Below are positions 46,703 through 55,259 of a stretch of 64,000 bases of DNA, piece by piece; position 1 is the stretch's first letter, and each line of letters begins with the position of its first letter. The position numbers and the translations under genes were made by a program. This stretch comes from CAILZL01 sp963748005 (GTDB lineage Bacteria; Pseudomonadota; Gammaproteobacteria; Steroidobacterales; Steroidobacteraceae). The notes under the pieces are model-generated. The model was not told the DNA's origin. It searched no databases and was given only the letters and a program-made list of their open reading frames with translations. Where the stretch lies: the NCBI GenBank assembly GCA_963748005.1, contig CAVVHH010000003.1, positions 620,001-684,000 on the forward strand, written 5' to 3'.

Positions 46703-48157
46703 TCACGCCACAAACAGAGATCGCAGCTTACGGATATCGTCGAGTTTTTCCAGGTTGTTGAGCTGCGCGATCAGTTTGTCCGACTTCGCGGTGCCGAGCA
46801 CGGGCACCATCAAGTCACGCACCTTGGCGTTAACAGCCTCAGTCGACAACGGATTCTCTTTCGTGCCGGGGGGGAATCGTGTGTGATGTTCAACCTTGCG
46901 ACCATCGGTCATCGTTACTTCAACGACAGCACCGCGAGGCGCAGCCGGATCCATCAGGGCAGCATCGCCCGTCAACTGCACCTTCTGGCGAATGGCCAGC
47001 ACTTGCGGATCCTTCATCAGGGACGCGTCGTGGCTGTCATTGAACGAGACTGCACCTTTCAGCAGCGCGAGCGAGACCAGGTGCTGGCAACTCACATCCG
47101 CCATGGCGCTGTTGCCGACGATGCCAATGGCATCGGTGGGCAGCTTGACCAGAATCGACTGCACATTGGCGGGCGTGAGGCTGTATTGCTTGCGCAGCGC
47201 CAGCAGCGCATCGAGCGCCGACTGATTTGGATACCCAACTGAGAAAGTCTTGATCGCCGATTCGGTGACATAGAACAGACTGCCCAGTCCATCCACCATG
47301 GCTGCAGGCTGCGGCTGGGTAGACAGCGCGATGAGCAGGTTGTGTGTGCCATCCAGTACGTCGGAGATGCCGGTCATGCCCGCCTCGACCATGGTCACTG
47401 CCATGACGCCGTTGCGTGCACCCATGCCCGCGAAGTCAAACGCCTTCTCGATATGATCTTCGTCATTCACCCAGCTCCACAGCCCGGAGACCTGTTGCGC
47501 GGCATACGAGATTGCGAAGCGCATGCCCTGCTCGTCCAGCTTCGTCAGTGGTGCGGCCGCACCGAGTGCGCAGAAAGTGGAGCTCGTACCTTCAGCGCTG
47601 CGGTGCGTGCCACGCACATGATCGGGTCCAAGCGCCATCAGCAGACGGCAACCCACGTCGTAACCAAGCGCAACTGCGCGGATAAACGCTTCACCGGTGG
47701 CGCCATTCTTCTCTGCCATCGCCAGGGCGGCCGGTACTGCAGAACAGCCGGGGTGTGCCTTGGTCACGGGCTCGAAATCATCGGTCTCATCGGCGTGAGC
47801 GCACATGGCATTGGCAAGCGCCGCGTTGGCCGCAGTCGTACGTATATTCGAGGCGACCACACTCGCCTGCTGCGTGCCACCCAAGTTGCGGACATAGTCG
47901 GTCGCCATCATGCCTGGCTTCATGCGCGCACCCGACACGATCGCACCAAAAGTATCGAGAATGCGATGCTTGCATGCTGTCACCGCCGCTTCCGGCAGCG
48001 CACGCTCGCGCGCCGACACCATGTAACGCGCAAGCTGTCCGGTGATGTCTGCATTCGCTGCGGCACTGCCCTCGTAGGGACGCAGCACGCCCAGCGTTGC
48101 GAGCGCTCCTGCGGAACCGAGCAGGCGACGGCGAAAAGGTGATCGAAGCTGTGACAT
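46703..48157 (-). CDS. MmgE/PrpD family protein with Tat-like leader
   Basis: The 484-residue protein belongs to the MmgE/PrpD family (2-methylcitrate dehydratase and relatives): ALPEAAVTACKHRILDTFGAIVSGA, ANAMCAHADETDDFEPVTKAHPGCSAVPAALAMAE and GTHRSAEGTSSTFCALGAAA are visible. The N terminus, RSPFRRRLLGSAGALATLG, resembles a twin-arginine leader, unusual in a family that is normally cytosolic. It lies 39 bases after the FAH-type gene. Substrate is unknown; an iminodisuccinate or methylcitrate-like acid can only be guessed. Confidence 0.85.
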   Translation of the reverse strand: MSQLRSPFRRRLLGSAGALATLGVLRPYEGSAAANADITGQLARYMVSARERALPEAAVTACKHRILDTFGAIVSGARMKPGMMATDYVRNLGGTQQASVVASNIRTTAANAALANAMCAHADETDDFEPVTKAHPGCSAVPAALAMAEKNGATGEAFIRAVALGYDVGCRLLMALGPDHVRGTHRSAEGTSSTFCALGAAAPLTKLDEQGMRFAISYAAQQVSGLWSWVNDEDHIEKAFDFAGMGARNGVMAVTMVEAGMTGISDVLDGTHNLLIALSTQPQPAAMVDGLGSLFYVTESAIKTFSVGYPNQSALDALLALRKQYSLTPANVQSILVKLPTDAIGIVGNSAMADVSCQHLVSLALLKGAVSFNDSHDASLMKDPQVLAIRQKVQLTGDAALMDPAAPRGAVVEVTMTDGRKVEHHTRFPPGTKENPLSTEAVNAKVRDLMVPVLGTAKSDKLIAQLNNLEKLDDIRKLRSLFVA

Positions 48158-48196
48158 TGCAGGTAACCTTGGTGACAGACAGGCGAAGACGCAAAA

Positions 48197-48991
48197 CTAA
48201 ACGATCCGGATCGACATGTCGTTCAGGCCCTCGAGTTTGCACAGCAGTACGTCACCCTTCACTACCGGGCCGACATTCTCGGGCGTGCCGGAATAGATGA
48301 TGTCGCCGGCCTTCAGCTCGAAAGCCGCAGACAGTTTGGCTATCTGTTCGGCAACGCTCCAGATCATTCTGGAAAGATCGGAGTTCTGCCGGATCGTGCC
48401 GTTTACCGCGAGTGAGATCGCACCTTTGGTGAAATGGCCCACTTTCGACACGGGATGAATGGGCCCCAGCACGGCAGCGTGATCGAAACTCTTGCCAATC
48501 TCCCATGGCTTCTTTTCCGCCTGCATGGCGTTCTGCAGATCGCGCCGCGTCATGTCCAGTCCCAGTGCATAACCATAGACGTGATCGAGCGCTTTTTCCG
48601 GCGGTATATCGACGCCACCCGACTTCAACACCGCGACCAGTTCGACTTCATGGTGATAATCCTTGGTCAATGACGGATAAGGGTGATCTGCAACCGTACC
48701 GATGGCAACATTCTGGATTGCATCGGTGGGTTTCTGGAAGAAGAACGGCGGCTCACGCGTTGGATCGGAGCCGCGTTCGATCGCATGCGCTGCATAGTTG
48801 CGGCCGATGCAATAGATGCGTCGTACCGGAAAGACACGAGACTCGCCGATGATCGGAATTGTTGCTGCCGGTATCGTGAACATGGGCGTTGCATCACTCT
48901 GAGCGGCAGCCATGCCTGATGACACCATGGTTGTCGAGGCGGCGGCACCCATGGTTGCGGCAACGAAATTTCTTCGGGAAGTCTTATGCAT
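48197..48991 (-). CDS. FAH-family hydrolase with Tat leader
   Basis: The 264-residue protein belongs to the fumarylacetoacetate hydrolase family: RIYCIGRNYAAHAIERG, FFQKPTDAI, the metal ligands in HHEVELVAVLKSGG and GLDMTRRDLQ, and DIIYSGTPENVGPVVKGD. Family enzymes split acylpyruvates or fumarylpyruvate. The start at 48991 gives a clear twin-arginine leader (TSRRNFVAATMGAAAS), so the enzyme should be periplasmic. It is upstream of and probably co-transcribed with the PrpD-type gene. Confidence 0.87.
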   Translation of the reverse strand: MHKTSRRNFVAATMGAAASTTMVSSGMAAAQSDATPMFTIPAATIPIIGESRVFPVRRIYCIGRNYAAHAIERGSDPTREPPFFFQKPTDAIQNVAIGTVADHPYPSLTKDYHHEVELVAVLKSGGVDIPPEKALDHVYGYALGLDMTRRDLQNAMQAEKKPWEIGKSFDHAAVLGPIHPVSKVGHFTKGAISLAVNGTIRQNSDLSRMIWSVAEQIAKLSAAFELKAGDIIYSGTPENVGPVVKGDVLLCKLEGLNDMSIRIV

Positions 48992-49054
48992 GATTAGTTC
49001 CTCAAGCAGCTTCGTGCACGGCATGCGCGAAGCCCATAGTCTGGATAGCTAAAG

Positions 49055-51217
49055 TCAATGTGCCAGTGGATCAGGCCGTATCTGGACCTTGTACACTTTA
49101 GGATAAGCTTCCGTGCCGCCTTCGCTGTGGAAATTTGCGCGCGTACCTGAGGTGGTCCACACCCCACGGCCTTTCCAGCCTGATGAGGGGTCGTCGATGC
49201 GGCCGTCGAAATTCTTGGTGAAGAAACCCAGCGGATAAGGTACCCGCAGATTCACGAATTTGCCGTTCACCAGTGCCAGCAGCGATTCGCTGCCATTGGC
49301 AGAGGCGATGGGTACATTGGCGCCCAGGCCCAGCGTATTGTAGCGATCAACCCAGACGTAGTAGGCGTGGTTGGCGCTGCCCCTGGGATCAACTCCCTTG
49401 AATTGCGGACCCGGCAGACGATAGAGCTTCCACCCTTCTGCGCATAACTTGCCATCTGCTGCCTTCGGACCATTTTGCGGGCCTTTGCACAGCCTGCGAT
49501 CGAAGCTGGCGAGCTGACCGCTCGACAGCGCGGTCCACACCAGGCCATCCAGTCCGATATCGATGCCGCGCGGACCGAAGGTGCCTTCAGGCGGCTGATA
49601 TATTTCCGTGAGCGCCGTGTTGGCTGGATCCGGTCCCGGAATCACGTGCACCAGGTAACCCGGTTGATCCATCAGTGAGAAGGCACGATCCATCGACTGT
49701 CCCCAGACCGTGTCGTCCACAGGACTGGGCATGATGCCGTAGAACGACGCCACGACCCGCTTGTCCTTTTCCGGATCCAATGGATCTTTGGCGCCAACAT
49801 AGGCATCTCGTTTGCCATTGCCATTGGTATCAATGATCAGCGGCGTCCAGCCCTGTGCTGCAACGCCGTCCAGCGTCTCACGGAACTTTCTGGTGTTGAG
49901 CCAGCCGACCACGCCACCGCCAAGGTCCGGTCCGCCAGCACTCATCCACAATGTGTCATTGGCATCGTGACCAAAATACAGATGATGGGTTGAGTAACAG
50001 GTATTGATCAGATCGAACTTTCCGGTCCTGGGATCGAAGCGCGACAACTGGCGCAGCGATATTTCCTGCGGTGCAACTTTTGCCGATGGATGTGTGGATC
50101 CCGCCTTGCAATAATCCGGATTCGGCGCTGGCCGCAGCCGTGCGGTGAACCACACCTTGCCTTCCGAATCGAACATGACGTTGTGGATGCTGGTGTGGCC
50201 ATCCCAGATGGCTTCATTGCCCCAATAAGCTGATGGACCATGCGGCACGTCAGCGAATGAAGGTGTCTTGGGATCAAGATAAGGATGCTTGATCTCCGAT
50301 GCGATATTCCTCACCGGATCAAGCGTCGGCACGAAGTCAGTGCTTTCTTCCGGCGAACCATAGATCAGGCCGTTGGCATTGAGCGTCGGATTACGCTTGT
50401 CGGTCGCAATCGCATCATGCTGATAGTGTTTCGGTGAGGCCCAGTCCCACATCGTGTAGACGACATTGCGTTCAATGCCGGTGGGTCGCGCGGGTTTGTC
50501 AAACGGCAGTTCGCCTGCGGCGATGCGGTCAGTCCAGTTGGAAAAGATGGAATAAGCGCTGTCGCTGCCCATGCTGTTCAAGGCGATTGCCATGTAGTCC
50601 ATCGCCTGCCCGGCCACGGTACGCATTGCCCACGCCGCGTGTGAGTCGTTGCCATTCATGAACACTTTGGGCACTTCACGCACGCCGCGCGAGCCAAACG
50701 CGTGGCATGACTGACACCGATTCTTGATGGTGTCGATCCATTGCCCCTGGCTGGTCATGGTTGGCGGCATTTTGTTGCCAGTTGCACCGGTGCCGGGGAA
50801 TTCGCTGCTCGCGGGAACATTGATCATGGAATACCAGTACATGCCCGGATACAGCTGCGCCGCTGCAGCCGCAGAGACTGCCAGCTGGGCCTTGAAGTCG
50901 AGCTGCCTGCCTGGCCGGGCATCAATCTGTGGAGTGTCCTGCAACCCGTAACCGCGCACCCATACTTTGTAGTTGGCATCTGGGAGGTCGGGAATGACAA
51001 ACCGCCCCTGGTCATCGGTCACAACGACCTTGGCATACCTGGTCGGCAGATCCTTCGTTTCCGCGATGACCCAGACACCTGCTTCAGGCCCGACACTGCC
51101 GACGACGCGACCACCAATGTCGTGCGATGAAATGTCGACCTCTGCAGCCAGCCCGGCGCTCACCTGCAACAAGGCGATCAAGCCCGGCCATGCGACATCA
51201 ATCAGCTTTAGTGTCAT
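49055..51217 (-). CDS. secreted carboxypeptidase-regulatory/CxxCH/propeller protein (paralogue 2)
   Basis: The 720-residue protein has a signal peptide ending near LAA, a carboxypeptidase-regulatory-like domain (34-110, GRVVGSVGPEAGVWVIAETKD), a haem c motif CQSCH (168-172) and a long propeller-like part with DTNGNGKRDAYVGAKD. It closely matches the next gene in length and blocks (GRFVIPDLPDANYKVWVRGYGL; WAYWG-like SAYWGNEAIWDG), so the two look like a tandem duplication. Unlike paralogue 1, it has no lipobox. Probably a periplasmic c-type cytochrome linked to the local degradation. Confidence 0.82.
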   Translation of the reverse strand: MTLKLIDVAWPGLIALLQVSAGLAAEVDISSHDIGGRVVGSVGPEAGVWVIAETKDLPTRYAKVVVTDDQGRFVIPDLPDANYKVWVRGYGLQDTPQIDARPGRQLDFKAQLAVSAAAAAQLYPGMYWYSMINVPASSEFPGTGATGNKMPPTMTSQGQWIDTIKNRCQSCHAFGSRGVREVPKVFMNGNDSHAAWAMRTVAGQAMDYMAIALNSMGSDSAYSIFSNWTDRIAAGELPFDKPARPTGIERNVVYTMWDWASPKHYQHDAIATDKRNPTLNANGLIYGSPEESTDFVPTLDPVRNIASEIKHPYLDPKTPSFADVPHGPSAYWGNEAIWDGHTSIHNVMFDSEGKVWFTARLRPAPNPDYCKAGSTHPSAKVAPQEISLRQLSRFDPRTGKFDLINTCYSTHHLYFGHDANDTLWMSAGGPDLGGGVVGWLNTRKFRETLDGVAAQGWTPLIIDTNGNGKRDAYVGAKDPLDPEKDKRVVASFYGIMPSPVDDTVWGQSMDRAFSLMDQPGYLVHVIPGPDPANTALTEIYQPPEGTFGPRGIDIGLDGLVWTALSSGQLASFDRRLCKGPQNGPKAADGKLCAEGWKLYRLPGPQFKGVDPRGSANHAYYVWVDRYNTLGLGANVPIASANGSESLLALVNGKFVNLRVPYPLGFFTKNFDGRIDDPSSGWKGRGVWTTSGTRANFHSEGGTEAYPKVYKVQIRPDPLAH

Positions 51218-51295
51218 CTACTTATCCCCCATGTCGTACAACAGTGGCTCCGCAAATAGCTGGCGTGTGAAGCCACTGAGTCTGGACAGTTGCTG

Positions 51296-53458
51296 TCAAT
51301 GAGCAAGCGGATTTGGCCGCATCTGTATCTTGTAAACCTTTGGATAAGCGTCCTTGCCGCCTTCGCTGTGAAAATTCGCGCGCGTGCCCGAGGTGGTCCA
51401 TAGACCGCGGCCCTTCCAGCCCGCATTAGGATCATCGATGCGTCCGTCTACATTCTTGGTGAAGAAGCCGAGCGGATACGGTACGCGCAGGTTGACGAAT
51501 TTGCCGTTCACCAGGGCGAGCAGTGACTCACTGCCGTTCGCATTGGCAATGGGTACATTCGCACCCAGGCCCAGTATGTTGAAGCGATCGACCCAGACAT
51601 AGTAAGCGTGATTCGCGCTGCCTTTCGGATCGACTCCCTTGAACTGGGGACCGGGCAGCCGGTACGTCTTCCAGCCCTCCGGACATATCCTGCCTTCCGC
51701 AGCCTGAGGGCCGTTCATCGGCCCCTTGCACAGCCTGCGGTCGAAGCTGGCGAGATGGCCGCTGGACATCGCGGTCCACACCACGCCGTCCGAAGCGATA
51801 TCCGTGCCGCGCGGGCCGAACACGCCTTCGGGCGGCAGGAACAGTTCGGTGAGAGCCGTGTTGGCGGGATCCGGGCCGGGGATGATGTGCACCAGATAAC
51901 CCGGTTGATCGATGCGGGAAAAACCACTGAACATGGATTGTCCCCACACCGTGTTGTCCACGGGGCTGGGCATGATGCCGTACATTGACGCTCTGACGTG
52001 CTTGTCCTTGTTGGGGTCCACCGGCTGGTCCCATTCCACCCAGGCGTCACGCTTGCCGTTGCCGTTGGTGTCGACCACCGTGGCAGTCCAGCCCTGCGCG
52101 GCCACACCGTCACCAGTTTCGCGGAATTGTCTGGTGTTCAACCAGCCCACTGCGCCGCCGCCGACTTGCGGCGCACCGGCGCTCATCCACAGCGTCCGAT
52201 TGGCGTCATGGCCAAAATAAAGATGGTGACTGGTGAAACAGGTGTCGATGAGATCCCATTTCTGGGTGACGGGATCGTAGCGCGACAGCTGCCGGTCCGA
52301 GGTATTGATCGGGAAGGCTATTGCATTCGGATTGGTGGAGCCCTGCTTGCAGAAGCTCGGGTTCTCTTCAGGCGGACGCAGGCGCGCGGTGAACCAGACC
52401 TTGCCCAGTTCATCGAACATCACATTGTGAATGCTGGTGCTGCCGTCCCAGATGGCCTCATCGCCCCAGTAGGCGGAAGGTCCGTGTGGAGCGTCCGCAA
52501 ACGATGGCGGTTGCCTGAGAAATGGCTGCCTGATTTCGGAGGCAACGTTTTTCACAGGGTCAAGCGTCGGCACCAGGTTGGTACTCTCCTCGGGTGATCC
52601 ATAGATCAGGCCATTGGCATTCGAAGTGGGCTTGTTCCGGTCCGTCGAAATCGCATCGTGCTGATAGTGATGGGGCGAGGCCCAGTCCCACATGGTAACG
52701 ACCATGTTGCGCTCGACGCCGACCGGCCGCACCGGCTTGTCGAAGGGTAATTCGCCGGCCGCCACGCGGTCGGTCCAGTTGGCGAGAATGGCTTGCGCAC
52801 TGTTCTGTCCCATGCTGCTGACTGACAGCATCATGTACGACATGGCCTGGCCCGCCACCATGCGCATGGCCCAGGCGGACCTGGAGTCATTGCCATTCTT
52901 GAACACCGCGGGCACTTCACGAATGCCCCGCGAGCCCAACGCATGACAGGACTGACACATGTTCTTGAGGTTATCGATCCATTGCGCCTGACTTTTCATA
53001 GTCGGCGGCATCTTGTTGCCGTCATCACCTGTGCCCGGAAATTCACTGTGTGCGGGCACATCGATCAAGGAATACCAGTACATGCCAGGGTACATCTGCG
53101 CCGCTTCGGCCTCGGACGCCACCGGTTCAGCCTTGAATTGCAGTGACTTGCCCGGACGGGCGTCCACATGCGCCGTGTCCTTGAGCCCATAACCGCGCAC
53201 CCAGACTTTGTAGTTGGCATCGGGAAGATCAGGAATGACAAACCGCCCCTGATCATCGGTCACGACCAGCTTGGCATACTTGGTCGGCAGATCCCTGGTT
53301 TCGGCAATGACCCACACGCCCGCTTCTGGACCAATCTTGCCGATCACACGGCCGCCGATGTCGTGCGACGAGATATCGATGTCTGCAGCCAGTGCAGCGC
53401 TGACTGACAGCAGGTAAACGAGGCCGGTCCAAACGGCATTGATTCGTTTGAGTGTCAT
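51296..53458 (-). CDS. secreted carboxypeptidase-regulatory/CxxCH/propeller protein (paralogue 3)
   Basis: The 720-residue paralogue has the same layout as its neighbour: signal peptide (VYLLSVSAALA), regulatory domain, CQSCH at 168-172, and the propeller with DTNGNGKRDAWVEWDQPVDPNKD. The order is upstream of paralogue 2 and the gap is 78 bases, so one transcript is likely. Its start is preceded by a GGGGGATAG ribosome-site motif shared with paralogue 2. Substrate is unknown. Confidence 0.82.
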   Translation of the reverse strand: MTLKRINAVWTGLVYLLSVSAALAADIDISSHDIGGRVIGKIGPEAGVWVIAETRDLPTKYAKLVVTDDQGRFVIPDLPDANYKVWVRGYGLKDTAHVDARPGKSLQFKAEPVASEAEAAQMYPGMYWYSLIDVPAHSEFPGTGDDGNKMPPTMKSQAQWIDNLKNMCQSCHALGSRGIREVPAVFKNGNDSRSAWAMRMVAGQAMSYMMLSVSSMGQNSAQAILANWTDRVAAGELPFDKPVRPVGVERNMVVTMWDWASPHHYQHDAISTDRNKPTSNANGLIYGSPEESTNLVPTLDPVKNVASEIRQPFLRQPPSFADAPHGPSAYWGDEAIWDGSTSIHNVMFDELGKVWFTARLRPPEENPSFCKQGSTNPNAIAFPINTSDRQLSRYDPVTQKWDLIDTCFTSHHLYFGHDANRTLWMSAGAPQVGGGAVGWLNTRQFRETGDGVAAQGWTATVVDTNGNGKRDAWVEWDQPVDPNKDKHVRASMYGIMPSPVDNTVWGQSMFSGFSRIDQPGYLVHIIPGPDPANTALTELFLPPEGVFGPRGTDIASDGVVWTAMSSGHLASFDRRLCKGPMNGPQAAEGRICPEGWKTYRLPGPQFKGVDPKGSANHAYYVWVDRFNILGLGANVPIANANGSESLLALVNGKFVNLRVPYPLGFFTKNVDGRIDDPNAGWKGRGLWTTSGTRANFHSEGGKDAYPKVYKIQMRPNPLAH

Positions 53459-53612
53459 CTATCCCCCATTGTGTGCAGCAATTCGCAGAGCATCCGGTTA
53501 ACTGCATTCGTCCAGCATCCGGGCAATCATGGGCAACCATGCGATTATCATTATTCAAACCTGTCGCATTCAATCGCCCTGACACTTTTTCGCACATCCA
53601 GACGCGAGCTGA

Positions 53613-54050
53613 TCATGTGCCGTGAGTCGGAGTTGGGGGCTGCGGAACGGCACTGCGACTCCACGATGGAGTCAATGCGTACGCTCCATCACCGAGCAAG
53701 GCCTGCACAATCAGGGCGAGTCCCCATAACAGCGGAAATTCGGCGCCGGCGACTGTGAAGAAGAAGCCGGTCCGTACCAGCCAGAACTGCGCAGCACCGA
53801 GCATGAGTGGCAAGGCAAACAGGCTTACCCAGCGAGTGAAGATGCCGGGTATGAGCAACAGAGCGGCGGCGGACTCGGCGCATAGCACGTAGATCACGAC
53901 CACGGTGGAATAGCCTGCTTCATGCAATCGGGTCACCCACAGGTCAAACCCGAACACGAAGAATTTCCAGTAGATATGCGTGATAAACAGCAATCCGAGT
54001 GTGACCCTGAGCAGCAGTGCTGCATAGGGTGCGCTACGTTGATCAAGCAT
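53613..54050 (-). CDS. DoxX-family membrane protein
   Basis: The 145-residue protein has four hydrophobic helices and the DoxX pattern: LLLRVTLGLLFITHIYWKFF, then LHEAGYSTVVVIYVLCAESAAALLLIPGIFTRWVSLFALPLML. DoxX proteins are quinone-linked or accessory membrane subunits of uncertain role. It lies between a ModA-like gene and paralogue 3 on the same strand. Confidence 0.85.
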   Translation of the reverse strand: MLDQRSAPYAALLLRVTLGLLFITHIYWKFFVFGFDLWVTRLHEAGYSTVVVIYVLCAESAAALLLIPGIFTRWVSLFALPLMLGAAQFWLVRTGFFFTVAGAEFPLLWGLALIVQALLGDGAYALTPSWSRSAVPQPPTPTHGT

Positions 54051-54114
54051 TGTTCTGTTCCCCTCCTCGTTATTGTTGGATTCGTCGGCAACCTTGTGCA
54101 GGGCCGTACGTGCA

Positions 54115-54879
54115 TCAGCCGGGCGTCAGGCCCTTGGCTTTGAATACCGCAACAGCGGCAGGCGATCCCAGGTAGGTAATGAAGGCCTTGGCCGCTTCTG
54201 CTTGGTGGGTGTTCGCTGCGACGGCTGCCGTGAATATTACTTCGCGCTGCACCTCGGCGGGAAACGGACCCACTACATCCAGCCCCGGAGCCATCAGCAC
54301 GTTCATGACAAACACCGCCAGCTCGCCCTCACCACTGGCAACCGTCTGAACGATCTGTGCCGGCGTGGCTTGCGCCAGGGTCTTTGGCTGCATTGCCTCG
54401 CTGATACCCAGCACCTCGAACACCTGCAACAGCTGGGTGCCCGTCGCGCTTGCGGGTATGGTGACGATGGATCGCGCATTGAGCAGTGCCTGCTTCAGCG
54501 CATGGGTTGTACTGATATCTGGCTTCGGTGCGCCCGTGCGGACCGCGACAGCAAGTCCGGCGCGCGCGATGTTGGTTGACGGTCCGGGTGCAAACTGCGC
54601 ACGGGCACTGGCGTCCTTCAGTACATCCTGCGGAAAGACGCCAAGATCGAATGGGCCGCCTGTATTGACCAGCTTGATCAGTTCGGGCGTGGTACCGAAA
54701 CGAAAGCTCAATTTATGGCCTGACCTGCGCTCGAATTGTACCGCCAGCTCCTTTAACGGTTCTGCCATGGCGCCGCCCGCCAGAACCTGCAGCTCGGCAG
54801 CCTGCACCTTTGCGATCAACAACGGCACAAATGCCAGGCCCAGCATCAGGGCGGCTATGGTACGAAACGACTTTTTCAC
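54115..54879 (-). CDS. ModA-like solute-binding protein, second orphan
   Basis: The 254-residue protein has a signal peptide (FRTIAALMLGLAFVPLLIAKVQA) and the type II binding-protein pattern (LQVLAGGAMAEPLKELAVQFERRSGHKLSFRFGTTPEL; GPFDLGVFPQDVLKDA; GEGELAVFVMNVLMAPGLDVVGPFPAEV). The best start is a GTG at 54877-54879 with a GGGGG ribosome site just upstream; the longer ATG-led frame has no signal. No ABC permease or ATPase is near. It is paralogous in fold to the gene at 44364. Confidence 0.82.
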   Translation of the reverse strand: MKKSFRTIAALMLGLAFVPLLIAKVQAAELQVLAGGAMAEPLKELAVQFERRSGHKLSFRFGTTPELIKLVNTGGPFDLGVFPQDVLKDASARAQFAPGPSTNIARAGLAVAVRTGAPKPDISTTHALKQALLNARSIVTIPASATGTQLLQVFEVLGISEAMQPKTLAQATPAQIVQTVASGEGELAVFVMNVLMAPGLDVVGPFPAEVQREVIFTAAVAANTHQAEAAKAFITYLGSPAAVAVFKAKGLTPG

Positions 54880-55259
54880 GATACCCCCATGACCCGATTG
54901 TGGCGCTCCAAACCGGAACTTTCCCTGCACGCCAGTGCAGGGTGAACGACTGCTGTCCACCTATTATCGCCTCGCCACTTTACCGTATGTGAACAGCTGG
55001 CGGTGACATACGAGCGGGTCGCGGTTCGCAGCCCGATTGCGGATCTGGTTAAAAACGTTCTGGATATTGCGGCTGAGTACAACGGTACCGATGCAGTGCA
55101 ATCGCCTGGGCTTGTGTGTTTGAATGCAGTGTCGGGTTACAGGTGTTCAATCAGGTCACCCGCTGCGATTCGTGGATTCGGGAACAACGGCCGTCTTTGC
55201 ATGAGACTGGTCGAGTTGCATCGGTGAGCCCGATAAGTGATGTCTGATACGGGGGAAGC
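54880..55259. other. divergent promoter region
   Basis: About 380 bases between the divergent ModA-like and Abhydrolase_10 genes. No gene is supported; a short open frame at 55003-55227 has no family feature. Promoters for both sides should be here. The Abhydrolase_10 ATG is preceded by GGGGGAA. Confidence 0.45.

Noticed and set aside
47342..48142. Plus-strand open frame of 266 codons opposite the PrpD-type gene
   Set aside because: Arg, Cys and His-rich antisense product of the PrpD-type gene.
44364..54879. Molybdate ABC transport role for the ModA-like genes
   Set aside because: No ModB or ModC in the window and the neighbours are catabolic, so the annotation as molybdate transport was not adopted.
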